64,000 nucleotides of DNA. It comes from Symsagittifera roscoffensis (taxonomy: Eukaryota; Xenacoelomorpha; Acoela; Convolutidae). Numbering within the stretch: the first letter of the stretch is position 1; the number at the start of each line of letters is the position of its first letter. Location of the stretch: contig NC_087063.1 in the NCBI RefSeq assembly GCF_963678635.1, positions 50,851,220-50,915,219 on the forward strand, in the 5' to 3' direction. The position numbers and the translations under genes are program-made. Shown here piece by piece: positions 34,081-44,831 of this stretch. The notes beneath the pieces were generated by a model, which was not told the DNA's origin, did no database searches, and was given only the letters and a program-made list of their open reading frames with translations.

Positions 34081-34665
34081 TTGTTTTTTAATTATCTGAA
34101 GATACAATTTCTCAATTTCAACTTGAAAAAGTGTAGCCAAATCAAGAAACAGACTGTCGGAATTCCTTTTTCTAAATTCTTCATGAAATCTGCAGAAAAA
34201 GTGAAGCTATTGTGTTTCGAAAAAGCGGGTTCAACTTCTCATCTAAAGACGAAGTTTTACGTTATTCATCTTCGTGGAGGGGACCGACCCTGCGTTCGCG
34301 AAAAAATGTCGCCAGCGAAAGTTCTAGAAAAAATAATCTCATTCATTTTCAGAAATCATAGTAGGGTCGTGTACTTAATGACCGATCTCGATACGCAATC
34401 AGCTTATGTAAAAGAAACGAAAAACTATTTTGGAGCCAATTTATGTCTCGCTGAAGATATCGAATTGTTTCGGAAATATTTCTTTACGAAGCAGCCTCAA
34501 GCTATTTACATCACTGAGCTAGCTCTTATGCGAATAGCTGACGGACATATTGAAACATACCAGTCGCACTTGGAATTTCAAGAAAATAATCGACTGGGTT
34601 ATTTGGTTGAAAGCAAAAAGTACTTGAAGAGCTGTCCAATACAAAATTACACGCTTGCTGAATGA
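34081..34665 (+). CDS. Glycosyltransferase-like gene, last exon (HxRxGD motif)
   Basis: It is open for 194 codons to a TGA at 34,663. FYVIHLRGGDRPCV (about 34,258-34,295) resembles the HxRRxD-type nucleotide-sugar binding motif of fucosyltransferases. VVYLMTDLD and ALMRIADGHIETYQSH further on match the place where such enzymes have their later GDP-fucose-binding segments. With the type II anchor in exon 1 this suggests a Golgi/ER fucosyltransferase-like enzyme. The first 30-40 codons may be intronic: the likely acceptor is either CTGAAG (about 34,100) or TCTGCAG (about 34,197). The exact family (GT11, GT23, GT65 or GT68) is unresolved. Confidence 0.5.
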   Translation: MFFNYLKIQFLNFNLKKCSQIKKQTVGIPFSKFFMKSAEKVKLLCFEKAGSTSHLKTKFYVIHLRGGDRPCVREKMSPAKVLEKIISFIFRNHSRVVYLMTDLDTQSAYVKETKNYFGANLCLAEDIELFRKYFFTKQPQAIYITELALMRIADGHIETYQSHLEFQENNRLGYLVESKKYLKSCPIQNYTLAE

Positions 34666-35526
34666 AGCGGATGTATTTGTCCAATGATGATGAAGCGGAT
34701 TTGAAAATGAATGGCGGAAACCAACCACCAAAAAACCTAAGCACAAAACACACGAAGAGGATTTTCGCACTAATTGCAGCCTAAAATTGAACTCGCTTAT
34801 ATTTTAGGGAAAATCTTGTAACAGTAACGTTAGAAATTGTAAGTAGGAGAGCAATTTTAAACTGGTCTACGACGATATCATGTTTGGTGAAGCATGCGTA
34901 TTATTTACTCAGAGGTGAAGCAAACATCCGCAATTACCCAGAAGGACATTAAAATCCAAAGTTATAGAAAAAAAAAAACGAGAAAAAACACAGTCACAAA
35001 AAACGAACCAATTTACAGCATGCCTGGAAAAGCCTACCTGGAGAAAAACAGTCCAAAGATAGTTCCAACACAGTCAAAACAAAGGTTGAGCACAAGTCTA
35101 TTTTTTCGTTTTTTTTCTTCAAGATTTTAGATAAATTTTAGTTAGAAATTGGGCAAAAAAGTCTGCTCAAAAATCTCCGTCAGAAAAATATAGCCCACAA
35201 AAATCAATTGAGGCGATTTGTTTACTGCAAAACTAGAAACTTCAGAGGAAACCTTTTAAGTTTTCGAAATCTATGGGTTCCTTAGGCAAGGATAAATAAG
35301 TTTTACCAAATTTCCCATATATGTCAATTTTCAGATCTACAGTTTCAGTTGAGATTTGTAAGGAAAACTAACGCAAAATTGGGCGATTCACTCGAAAAAG
35401 AAAACAATTTTAGTTAAAATTAGTTTAATTTTAGTTTAAAATCAACTGAGTAACATAAATGATAGTTTTTTGTCATTTTAGCAATGTTATTTGACAGTCG
35501 GGAAAGTCAAGAAAGTCAAATTAAAT
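34666..35526. other. Unassigned AT-rich sequence
   Basis: No gene was seen. A short stretch near 35,065-35,095 shows the same words as the following minisatellite. The 3' UTR of the glycosyltransferase-like gene would lie at its start. Confidence 0.35.
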
Positions 35527-35815
35527 GTCAAGTACAGTTAAAACATATTCAATTTTGGTCGAGAAACTTGAAACATGGGTCGAGCACAGTCAAAACATAG
35601 GTCGAGCACAGTCAAAGCATAGGTAGAGCACAGACGAAATATACCCAATTTCGATCGAGAAAGTCGAAACATACAAGAAGCACCATCAAAACATAGGTCG
35701 AGCACAATCGAAATATAGTTCAAGCACAATTTAAACATAGGCTGACCAGAGTTGAAACAAAGGTTTAGCACAACCCAAAGAATGGTCGAGCTCAGTCGAA
35801 ACATAGGTACAACAG
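35527..35815. repeat. Degenerate 22-bp minisatellite
   Basis: About a dozen units of the form GGTCGAGCACAGTCAAAACATA follow each other, with substitutions and one longer unit near 35,640-35,670. A looser continuation with GAGAAAGTCGAAACATA words appears at 36,100-36,380. An 88-codon minus-strand ORF across it is only the translation of the repeat. Confidence 0.75.
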
Positions 35816-36099
35816 ATTGTTGCTGAAGTTTTTGGTACCATTTGCACGAATCGACTGTATCAAAAAATATTTAAAAAATGAAAAGTTTCAAAAAAGCGCA
35901 ATGAAAATTGTCTTCTATCTGAGCTGTTTGATTGATATTAAAAACTATAAAATGCTATTTCAAAAAATGCAGTTTTTCAGCTCCAAAATTTGCAATAAAA
36001 TATAAACCAGTTTTGTTTTCACTAAGGGAACAAAAAAGCATTTTGAACAGTTCGGAACAACCACAATTGATTGTAAATCGAAACAAATTTTGAATTGTC
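35816..36099. other. Unassigned sequence within the minisatellite zone
   Basis: No gene was seen; a 62-codon ORF at 35,817 is Lys/Phe-rich and not recognisable. Confidence 0.35.
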
Positions 36100-36385
36100 G
36101 AGAAAAATTAGACAGTCAAAACATACCCATTTCTGGTTTAAAAAACAAACACATTAAAAAAAAGTCGGTCGAGACAGTCGAGAAAGTGGGAACATATTGA
36201 AGTTTAGTCAGAAAATGAGAACACTTTTTTGTTAGATCGAGGAAATCAAATCATATCAAAATTTGGCCGATAAAATCGAAATATACCAAAAACTGGTCAA
36301 GAACTTCGAAACATATCAGCATTTTGTCAAGATATTCAAAACACAACATTTTTTGGTCGTGAAAATAGATATATAAATCAAGCAC
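36100..36385. repeat. Diffuse continuation of the minisatellite
   Basis: Words of the type GGTCGAGAAAGT and GAAACATAxCAAAA recur at irregular spacing, clearly related to the 22-bp array but too decayed to count units. Confidence 0.5.
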
Positions 36386-38513
36386 CTCGAGCCGGGCAGT
36401 AAAATCTAAGCAAGCAAACTATAAAAAAACGCTTGACTTTGTGTTAAAAACGCTGCGCTGAAAAATGTGCGTTGAAACCTTGAAGGCTTTTTCAATTTTT
36501 ACAACGCTTTCACATTTTATACTGAACTTACAACATCAGTCAAAAATTACTAAAAGGGAAGTAATGTCTCTCAGTGGAAGACATTTTAACAAACGTGTAT
36601 ACTAAAAAACTCAATGACTAAATCTATCCGGAGAAATTGAAAGAAAACAAAGCCTTTCTAGAACAGATTAAACTTATAATTTTGAGAAACTTTCGGGAAA
36701 AGAACAAAAACTCAAAAAGATTTATCCAATTTTTAACTTGCATTAGATTTCAAAACAAACAAGATCGACACTGTGATTTAGCAAGCACATTCATTTGTAA
36801 AAACAATTGAAAATTGGATATTTGAAGAAAAAAGAGAAAATAACCGATTATATTACAATTATAATTGTACTTTTATCAAAATTATAATTAATTTTAAGCG
36901 CCAAATTTAATCGTTTATAATTTTTTCGAAAATCTTTTGTAATCTTTCATAATCTCTTATAGTCTTTTACAATTTATTATAGTAGATTATAAAAAATTTT
37001 GGTAAACAATCTTTCAAAGTGAGATATCTTGTCACTCTTTGGTTCATAGGGATCCCTTCATATTAGATGAAAGAAGCCCGCGGTAGGTGAAAAACTACTC
37101 TTCAAGAAACTGAAGCAGTGTGCTGATACTTTAGTGGTAAAAAAAATGAAAAGTTTACATCATGAAACAACTATAAAAAAGAAGAAAAAAAAAACGTTTT
37201 AAATTTGAAATGATTTGAAAAATGTTAATTTTCCCTTTTTTCAGATAAATCAACGTATACGAAAAGCATAAAATATAAGCAATTCATGTGCAAGGTCGAA
37301 GACAAAAGGGGCAAACAAAAAGGATTATAAACAACTATAATCGATTAAAAAATATATCCAACAAACGATTACTTTGCGGATAATATTTTTTTACTTTGCG
37401 GAAAAACGTTTGCTTTATTCAAAAACTAGTATGCGAAAAAGTTTAAAGTCTGGCTTTTTAAACTTAACCGAGAACAATCTCATGTTAACTGATTAGATAT
37501 AAGAAAACGTCATAATAATTACAACAAGGAAATGAAAAATTAAATTTCAAGTGATTTCGTGAGGTTAAAATGTCCAAAATACTTTTGAAATCAATAACTA
37601 TGGGTCGAAACGGGCGTTTTTTATTTCGGCGCTCGACCTGCTGAAATCTTGCCGCAAAAATGCCGTAAAAGGCTTGAGTTTTTTTAATACGATGGGGGGG
37701 GGAGTGTTAAGTAGATTAATTTAATTTAACGCATTTCCGACCAATTAGACTGCAGAAAAGTTAGAAGTCTCAATACAAAGCTCTAGCGCTAATTTACTGC
37801 TTTTATTAATATTAGTGGCAATTCTGAAGTAGGTATTAAAGGGAGGGCAATTGTAAACAAGATCCAATTTTTGTTTTACAAGAATTATACAAGAAAAAGA
37901 AAAGTTATCAAGTAGTCATCCTGCTTTAGAACGTTTTACACTCCGTAAAATGAACTTGGAAGAGTACTGTTTCGGCATTTTAAACAATTGAAACTCAAAG
38001 TTAGTTAAAATTTTCTCATGGGGGGTTCTTTGAGAGCGTTGGTGCAAATTTAATAAATTATAAACCCACATCAAAATCCTAAATTCAATCACAAATGCAA
38101 ATAAGATGAACGAAACTGTTTCAAATAACTTCATGTCTGATATAAAAAGAAAAGGCTATATTAAACAAAATTTACAAATCATTCAAACTTAGCTCCATAA
38201 AAAATATAAAAAGCAACGAATTACATAAAATTCGACCTACTTACAAAACTTAATTTTAGAGGCAAGATGCAAGCAAAAATATCTGCTTCCAAAATCAGAC
38301 TGCTCTATACTTGCTCTGCAAAAGTGTGTTTTTTGAATCGCCTTCCAGCTGTCCAGGCTAACTTGCGCGAGAGCTATACCATTCGAAATACCGGGCTTGG
38401 GAACATCTGATCAGAATGAAACTATTATTCATTTAATCTGCCGCAGTTTTTGGTGCTCTTTCAACTGAAACTCTTTAAGGCTCTCATCAAAAGTTTTACC
38501 AGTTTTCTATATG
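36386..38513. other. Unassigned AT-rich sequence
   Basis: No gene is supported. A TA-rich subrepeat with TATAATCTTTT/CATAATCTCTTATAG words lies at 36,850-36,990 and a G9-10 run near 37,696. A 72-codon minus-strand ORF at 37,916-38,134 has no recognisable content. Confidence 0.4.
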
Positions 38514-39422
38514 CTTTGTGTCAAAAGGGATATCATCGTGCGACCTTTTAATCTTTGAGTTTATTAACTACGCTTACGTTTATTATTAATACCTGCCAAA
38601 AGCGCAACGGCTTTTGGAACAGCTGACGTTGGTCATTAATCTTTTGAATGAGACCTATTTAACTTAACCAATTCTCAATTCAATCTTTTACTCTGTCTAT
38701 TACCAAGCGCCCGGGATGACCAAAAATACTAGTCATACAATTTCCATATATGGAAAAATGCTAGTCATACACTTTCCATGCAATTCCATACGTACAGAAA
38801 ATTGCATGAAAGGTCTATGATTAGTATTTTTTCATATATGAAAATTGTATAACTAGCATTTTTCCATAAACCAAAAATATTGATTTTTTACATTTTAATT
38901 TCTCAATATTTTTTGGCTGTGTTCGTAACCGAAGACAAATGACATGAACCTTGATTACTCAAACGTAGTAACCAACGGTTTGGCTCTCTCGCATTAACAA
39001 TGCATTGGAAACAACCTGATGTGTGTTATTTCTGTCTCAGACAATTAATATAACGAAAGTAGTGAACTTTTAAATTTTGGCAATAATTTTCAAAGATGAT
39101 TATTTCTAAAATTTGAATGTTTAAATTACCAGACATTGATCAAGGCATACAAAAACATGTCATATAAAAAAAAGAGGAGTTTTAAGCGTTTTTGAAAAAA
39201 GTTACGAAGATAAAAGGAAAAAAAATCCAATATTAGTATATCCAGGACTACGTTATACACACAAAAAATTAAATTTTGCATGCAAATTTTTTTTTTTCAA
39301 AAATTGATTGTTTGAATACGAAAATCAATTTGCAGTTGAAAAAAAAACACAGAAATTTATGGAGGGCAATTTCAAAAATACTTCAAATTTTTCAAATTTT
39401 TGTCGTCGCCATCAAAAAAATG

Positions 39423-39462
39423 CTAGTCATACAATTTCCATATGTGGAAATTGTATGACTAG
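39423..39462. repeat. Perfect 18-bp-arm palindrome in the nested element
   Basis: CTAGTCATACAATTTCCA, then TATG, then the exact reverse complement of the first arm. Confidence 0.9.
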
Positions 39463-39602
39463 TGTTTTTTTTCAGAAAACAAAAATAAAAAAGTCAAAGT
39501 TTTCAGTCGTAGCAGCCCAAAAAACGCTTAAATGTTTTGCCAGCAGTTGAATTGATTGTTCAAAGCTTTTTTTCACAAAAAAAATTTAAAAAAAATTCTT
39601 AT

Positions 39603-39632
39603 CATACAATTTCCATATATGGAAATTGTATG
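39603..39632. repeat. Perfect 30-bp palindrome in the nested element
   Basis: The arm CATACAATTTCCATA is followed immediately by its reverse complement. It has the same core as the palindrome at 39,423. Confidence 0.9.
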
Positions 39633-39982
39633 GGTAGCATTTTTTTTCATACCATTTTTTCCTTTTTTTTATGAAGAGATACCAATTTCGATACCAAAGC
39701 AACTATAAAACACCTTTGAAATTTGATTAAACTCATTTTGCAAAAATGTATGAAATTTGTATGACTACCATTTTTCCATAGACTAAGTGTATGAAATTGT
39801 ATGATTAGCATTTTCGGTCTATGGAGGTCAACCCGGGCGTGCATTACCACGTCGTCTTTTAATCTAGTCTTAGATAAAAGTCTACTACCTAAGTAGAGAT
39901 CATAACCTGACCCGTCTTAAACTAGTCTTATTTTAGTTAACCTTTTCAATTGTCAACCTCTATCTTAACCCAACTTTTTAAT

Positions 39983-41126
39983 ATGGCGCAGTCAAATGAG
40001 TCGAACCTACGAGGCCTGGAGTGTTTCTGGAACAATGCATCAAGCGAAAACCAACATGATTGGGAAAAATGGTCTGAAAAGTTTCAAATAACGATTATTG
40101 CTAAAGCTTCTGTGGATATTGAAGACGTAATAACCCTCCGATAAGGTCCGAATTAGTATACCCCATCGCAGAAACAGCGAAACCTACCGATGATCAATCC
40201 CGTCGGGACGAAAAAGACGAACGTCATCGGTTAGCCCTTCAATCCTATAATGAGAGGTGAGAAGGAGAAAAGCAGAAGATAACGCGAAATTTAATGGACT
40301 TCAAATTGGTGACACCGACAAGAAGTTAAAATCCCACTTATACCTGGCACTTAGAAGAGAAGGACAGTAATGCTTCTCACATAAAAACCCTGGAAAACGA
40401 TTACTAGACATTAATTTCGCAGAACTTTGGGAGCTATTAAAAATTACATTCACGGTATCTACAAAATTAACCTATGAGAGATACAAATTTTTCGGCCGAA
40501 GACAGAAAGATCACGAATCACTAGAAAAGATCCACGAGACACTATCGGAACTGGCAAAAAATTGTAAGCTGGGCGAACTCGAGGCAGAGCTAGTCAGAGA
40601 TATTTTTATCACAAATATGCGAAACGTTGAGATCCAAAAGAAACTAAGCATCGAGTATTTGCCCCCAGAAAACGTGTTGGCATATGTACTCGTTCACGAG
40701 AAAAGTGCTAAGATACATCAACAGTACCTAAAATTTCCTGTGTATAACACTGTACAAAAACCACATTATGTAAAAAACGAACCAAATTTAAATATTGTAG
40801 AAAGTAACAAATGCCGAAATTGTGGTCAGCAGTTCAAGAAGGGACACCTTACGTCATGCCCTGGTAGAGACAGAAACTGTAGTACGTCTGGTCGTAAAGG
40901 ACATTTCGCAAAGCATTGCAGAAGATCAGCCAGAACACAAACTAACATAGTGGAGCAAAATCAAACACCTCCCGAACAATAAAACCACAGGTCTAACCCG
41001 CAGGATAACCCCGAGTTCGAAGTCAACCTGGATGACTTCGTAGTTTTGGAGGACTGTAGATATGGAGAACCAAGTAAACGCTATCGAAGACAAGATTGAA
41101 GGGGAGTGAGAACCGTATTCAACCAC
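39983..41126 (+). pseudogene. gag: Element B gag
   Basis: Open pieces at 39,983-40,144 and 40,617-40,982 are joined by a decayed stretch. The N-terminal part has the Trp-rich start (ECFWNNASSENQHDWEKWSE). The C-terminal part has two zinc-knuckle-like units, CRNCGQQFKKGHLTSC and CSTSGRKGHFAKHC; in the second unit the second Cys is Ser. Element A has the same pair with all ligands in its second knuckle (CKHCGKPNHFAKMC). The product would be the particle protein and RNA binder. Confidence 0.65.
39984..39995 (+). promoter_or_regulatory. Primer binding site of element B
   Basis: TGGCGCAGTCAA directly follows the 5' LTR. TGGCGCAGTC-type sites are known from gypsy-group elements primed by a tRNA-Ser. 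It overlaps the first ATG of the gag frame (ATGGCGCAG at 39,983). Confidence 0.65.
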
Positions 41127-41160
41127 GAGGGCTTAGAACTAAAAAAACACTGATGTATCA

Positions 41161-41453
41161 TTGGGAAATTTCAACCCCTACTTCACTGAAATTCAAATCG
41201 ATTCAGCAAGTCCAGTTTCGTTTATGAAGAGCGACTTACTCCATGAACTGAAAATAAGAGATATATTCTTGAAGATAGAAGCAGTGGACAAATTTACGAA
41301 AAAAGCGTATCAGGGATTTGGAAGTACGACAAACATCATCGGAAAAGTCGTGGTGAGAACTCGATCAAAATGATGGAACGCCAAAAACGAGCAATTATTT
41401 ATCACTGAAGGAGCAAAAAGAAATCTCCTTGGAAATGATATATTACCAAACCT
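41161..41453 (+). pseudogene. Element B protease
   Basis: IQIDSASPVSFMKSDLL aligns with element A LTVDTGSPVSFLNW, so the DTG catalytic triplet has become DSA (Asp kept, Gly lost). A stop at 41,371 and a frame change before 41,454 break it. Confidence 0.6.
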
Positions 41454-42278
41454 ATGAAATGGGGTACTTCAGAAGCAGCCACCTTCCATTGTCCAAAATC
41501 TTCCATCGGGATAAATGTTACTCAAATAAAATTCGAATCAGATAAACAATCCGGCCAGGACGTAGACACACCACTTCAACGTGAGTTCAAACTGTACATA
41601 TCGGGCCGTTTTCCCGACCTCATAAGTAGAACCCGTAGATCAAAAAATTTCATAGTCTACACCTATTTTAACGAAACATTAGAGCTGATACAGGTGAAAG
41701 GGAAACGGATACCAATCCATCTACTTCCTAAGGTGAAATTATGTATCGATCAACTACTTAGAGACGGCCACAACGATAAATTGTCCAGATGCTCGGAAGA
41801 TTGTTTTATCTCCCCGATCCTTATTACGGCAAAAAGGGTCCCCGATCCTTGTCACGGCTTAATTTCAAAACTACTGAAAAAACAAATATTTCGTAACCGA
41901 TATCAAATGCCTAACCTATTTGAAGTAATCGATAACGTCGCGGTAACAACTAGCGGATATGACAAAAACAAAATTTGGTTCTCATCCATTGACCTAAAAA
42001 ATGCATACTTTCAGATACCACTATCCAGAAAAGCTAGTAACCAATGCAATTTCAATATCGTGGAGGGAGAGGTCACAGGCTCATATCGTTTTAAAAATCG
42101 ATTTTACGGACTAGGCGATATGCCTAGTGAATTTCAACGTATTATGGACCGTATGACAGAGAAACTACTTAATACACATTGTTATCTAGACGATATCTTA
42201 ATTGCAAATGTAGGCACTGTAGAAGAACATCGTAGATTTGTTATTAACGTTTTAAAAACGTTGGATGACGAAGAATAA
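41454..42278 (+). CDS. pol: Element B reverse transcriptase (274-codon open part)
   Basis: The open stretch covers most of the RT fingers and palm: RIPIHLLPKVKLCIDQLL, then a Cys-Phe-rich CSEDCFISPILITAK, motif A SSIDLKNAYFQI with its Asp, FYGLGDMPSEFQRIMDR and CYLDDILIANVG with the YLDD box. Both catalytic motifs look intact. It ends in a stop just after the palm, so no full pol can be made from this copy. Confidence 0.7.
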   Translation: MKWGTSEAATFHCPKSSIGINVTQIKFESDKQSGQDVDTPLQREFKLYISGRFPDLISRTRRSKNFIVYTYFNETLELIQVKGKRIPIHLLPKVKLCIDQLLRDGHNDKLSRCSEDCFISPILITAKRVPDPCHGLISKLLKKQIFRNRYQMPNLFEVIDNVAVTTSGYDKNKIWFSSIDLKNAYFQIPLSRKASNQCNFNIVEGEVTGSYRFKNRFYGLGDMPSEFQRIMDRMTEKLLNTHCYLDDILIANVGTVEEHRRFVINVLKTLDDEE

Positions 42279-43000
42279 GCCTTAAAATGGGAAAACGGAA
42301 GGAATGACTCCGTTAACACACAAATCAGATGCAATCAGAATTTTGAAAGAACCATGTTGCATCAAAGACATAAGATCATTAATGGGATCAATTAACCAAT
42401 TTTAAAAATTTGTCCCGAATTTAGCACCTCTTTCAGCACCGTTTAGAGCGCTAATGCAGAAGAACAAACAATTTAACTGGTCCGCGGTACATGTCGAAGC
42501 ATTTGAAAAAATTAAGGAAGAAATTTGTAATACAGTGACAAACCACCACTTTGATGTAAATCTAAATACAAGAGTTAAGTGCTAAGCATCACATTTACGA
42601 CTGGGCGCAGCCGTTGAGCAAGACCATGGGGGAACTTGGAAGACTGTAGCGTTTACGAGTAGATTTCTTAATATAGCCAAACTAAAATATAGCAAACGAA
42701 CTTGAATTGCTGGGCTTAGTTTGGGCGCTAAATCATTTGAAAAATTATCTACTGGGCAAACAGTTCTCTATTTTAACTGACCAAAAAACCTTAGTTGGAA
42801 CGTTAGAAGATGATAAATACCCAAAACGGCTCAATCTCGCCTCACCCGTTGGGCAGAGAAACTTCTTTCATTCGATTTCACAGTTGAACACCTTCCGGGT
42901 GAGGAAATGGGATTTGTCGACTACTTCTCTAGATACCCATCGGGTGAACCCATACCAGTTTCACTTGACGACAAAAGTTTCGTCATCGGCTCGGTAAATC
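42279..43000 (+). pseudogene. pol: Element B RT thumb and RNase H
   Basis: Words such as IKDIRSLMGSINQF and LAPLSAPFRAL mark the RT-RNase H connection. The RNase H start reads KC*ASH with a TAA where element A has Glu. ELELLGLVWALNHLKNYLL and FSILTDQKTLVG follow. Several frame changes occur. Confidence 0.6.
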
Positions 43001-43746
43001 AAATCAGTACCCTCCTAGGTTTTGAACAGTTAATGCCTAGATATACTTGGCCGCAAATAAGGAAAAAATTTTCACAACAAATTCTGAATCATGACATCAC
43101 GTACTGCAATACGATTGCCCACGTGACTAACAATATGAAAAGCCAAGAATTAGTACATGAGAAACGGATTGTGAATGCTGCAGAAACTTTGCAAGCTATA
43201 TTCACACAATCTAAAATTTCAGTGTGTCAAAATTTACATTCACGAACAGAAGACTGCACTCCAATTCTGCAAAACTGTTGATTTTTCCACTATTTATAAA
43301 ACTTTGACGTACTGCAGTACGATTGCGCACGTGACTAACAATATGACAAGCCAAGAATTAGTACGTGAGAAACGGATTGCGAAAGCTGCAAAAACTTTGC
43401 AAGCTATATTCACACAATCTAAAATTTCAGTGTGTCAAAATGTACATTCACGAACAGAAGATTGCACTCCAATCCTGCAAAACTGTTGATTTTCCACTAA
43501 CTATAAAACTTTGAAAGATATGTCTGATCAACTTGAAATAACTTTTCAACTGAAATAACAACTTGAAATAAATGTTTTGAAAAATTGTACATCCTAGTGT
43601 AGAAAATGCCCAAACCTTTACACCTAGTAACAGCAACCCATCGGGCACACCCTCTGAAACAACATTCTCTAAAGAAAAAAGCTCCAAGCCAGTTAAACAT
43701 ATAAATATTTCCATTCTCTTGGCCCAAAAAATTTGATTCTAAATTC
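43001..43746 (+). pseudogene. Element B spacer between RNase H and integrase
   Basis: Coding-like sequence (PRYTWPQIRKKFSQQI) runs into a 208-bp tandem duplication and then a Ser/Thr/Pro-rich piece. It occupies the place of the spacer ORF of element A but shares little sequence with it. Confidence 0.4.
43099..43514 (+). repeat. 208-bp tandem duplication in element B
   Basis: 43,099-43,306 and 43,307-43,514 match almost throughout, from ACGTACTGCAxTACGATTGC to CAAAACTGTTGATTTT and ATAAAACTTTGA. Both units end their open frame at the same stop. Confidence 0.85.
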
Positions 43747-44830
43747 ATGGCACTATTATCTAAACAAGACCTTCTATTAAAGAAAATTATAAAAGAAATT
43801 GAAGAAGACGGAAAACAGGATATCACACACATGGGAAATTATTATAAACCATATTTTAACAACTTACACGTCAATGGGGGATGCCTTTACTTCGACGATA
43901 GACTAGTAATACCAGCATGCCTGAGGTCGACAATGCTGCACAGACTACACGAAGCTCATCCAGGCCAGTTAGTGATGAAAAGTCTGGCTTCCCTCTATTT
44001 CTGGTGGCCTAAAATCTATCGAGAAATACAAGTACACGGAGAAAACTGCATTGAGTGTGTGAAAGCAGGTAAAAATTTGAAGCCTCTGGCAAAACATGAT
44101 AATCTTGGAAACTCCCATCGGTCGTTGAACCAAATCAAGAAAAAGAATTGGACTTTGCCGGCCCGCTACCGCTAACATGGGGAACAAAAAATATATATTC
44201 TGGTATGCGTTGATCAGTTTGCAAAATTCCCATCATAACAAATAACATCCAGCACAACGGCTAAATCAATTATAGAATTCCTTAGTAAATACATAGCTTT
44301 ACACGGAATACCCAGAACGATTAGAACGGACCAAGGCAAGAAGCAGTAGAACGATTAGAACGGACCAAGGCATTAGAACGGACCAAGGCACCCTTAAGCC
44401 GTCGTCAAGAAACCTTGATTAGAGCAAAACTTTGTTACGTATGTATAAAGGACAAAAAATAATGTGCCGGGACAGAAGACATGACTGGGATGCCCCTGAT
44501 TACATCGTAGATGGACACCTGGACGAAGACTCTACCTCATCGGACGATTTATCTAGCAGTTAGATACGTACCCACTAGCACTGAGAAAAGAGTTGCGCTA
44601 GGCGTAGAGAATCCCGTTCTGAGTAACCCGTAGGGTAAGATCCTTATCTATAGAAAAGTACAAGATAGAAAGAAGAACGAACCATTCTATAGAGAACTTA
44701 AGGAGGAAATAGTAAGGGAATCAGATCATACAATTACGCTCAAAAATGGTGAAATAATACGTAAATCTGATTAAGCTGTTAAAAGACCTCCCGCTCCGAA
44801 GAAGATTAGCCCCCTAAAGAAAAATCAACT
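43747..44830 (+). pseudogene. pol: Element B integrase
   Basis: The open 142-codon stretch (43,747-44,175) carries the HHCC finger (LHRLHEAHPGQ ... CIECVKAG) with FWWPKIYREIQ between. The core is decayed; words such as LVCVDQFAKFP and GIPRTIRTDQG can be read at about 44,195-44,335 in other frames. A short triplicated word GAACGGACCAAGGCA lies at 44,324-44,390. Confidence 0.6.
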
Positions 44831-44831
44831 A

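Larger units (their letters stand above)
38710..39837. mobile_element. Nested palindrome-rich element with short terminal inverted repeats
   Basis: Ends are CCCGGGATGACC and GGTCAACCCGGG (11 of 12 bases inverted). CG flanks both sides, as in the empty site ACCAAGCGTGCATT of the 3' LTR, so a 2-bp duplication or a seamless insertion is possible. Inside, the word CATACAATTTCCATA and its complement recur at least five times, forming strong hairpins. It has no transposase; short ORFs are incidental. It may be a foldback or MITE-type passenger. Confidence 0.65.
38519..39983 (+). repeat. 5' LTR of element B, split by a nested insertion
   Basis: 38,519-38,709 and 39,838-39,983 together match the 3' LTR at 46,748-47,083 (about 336 bp) with high identity. 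The 1.13 kb between them is a separate element. Confidence 0.85.

Noticed and set aside
35538-35804. 88-codon minus-strand repeat protein
   Set aside because: Translation of the 22-bp minisatellite.
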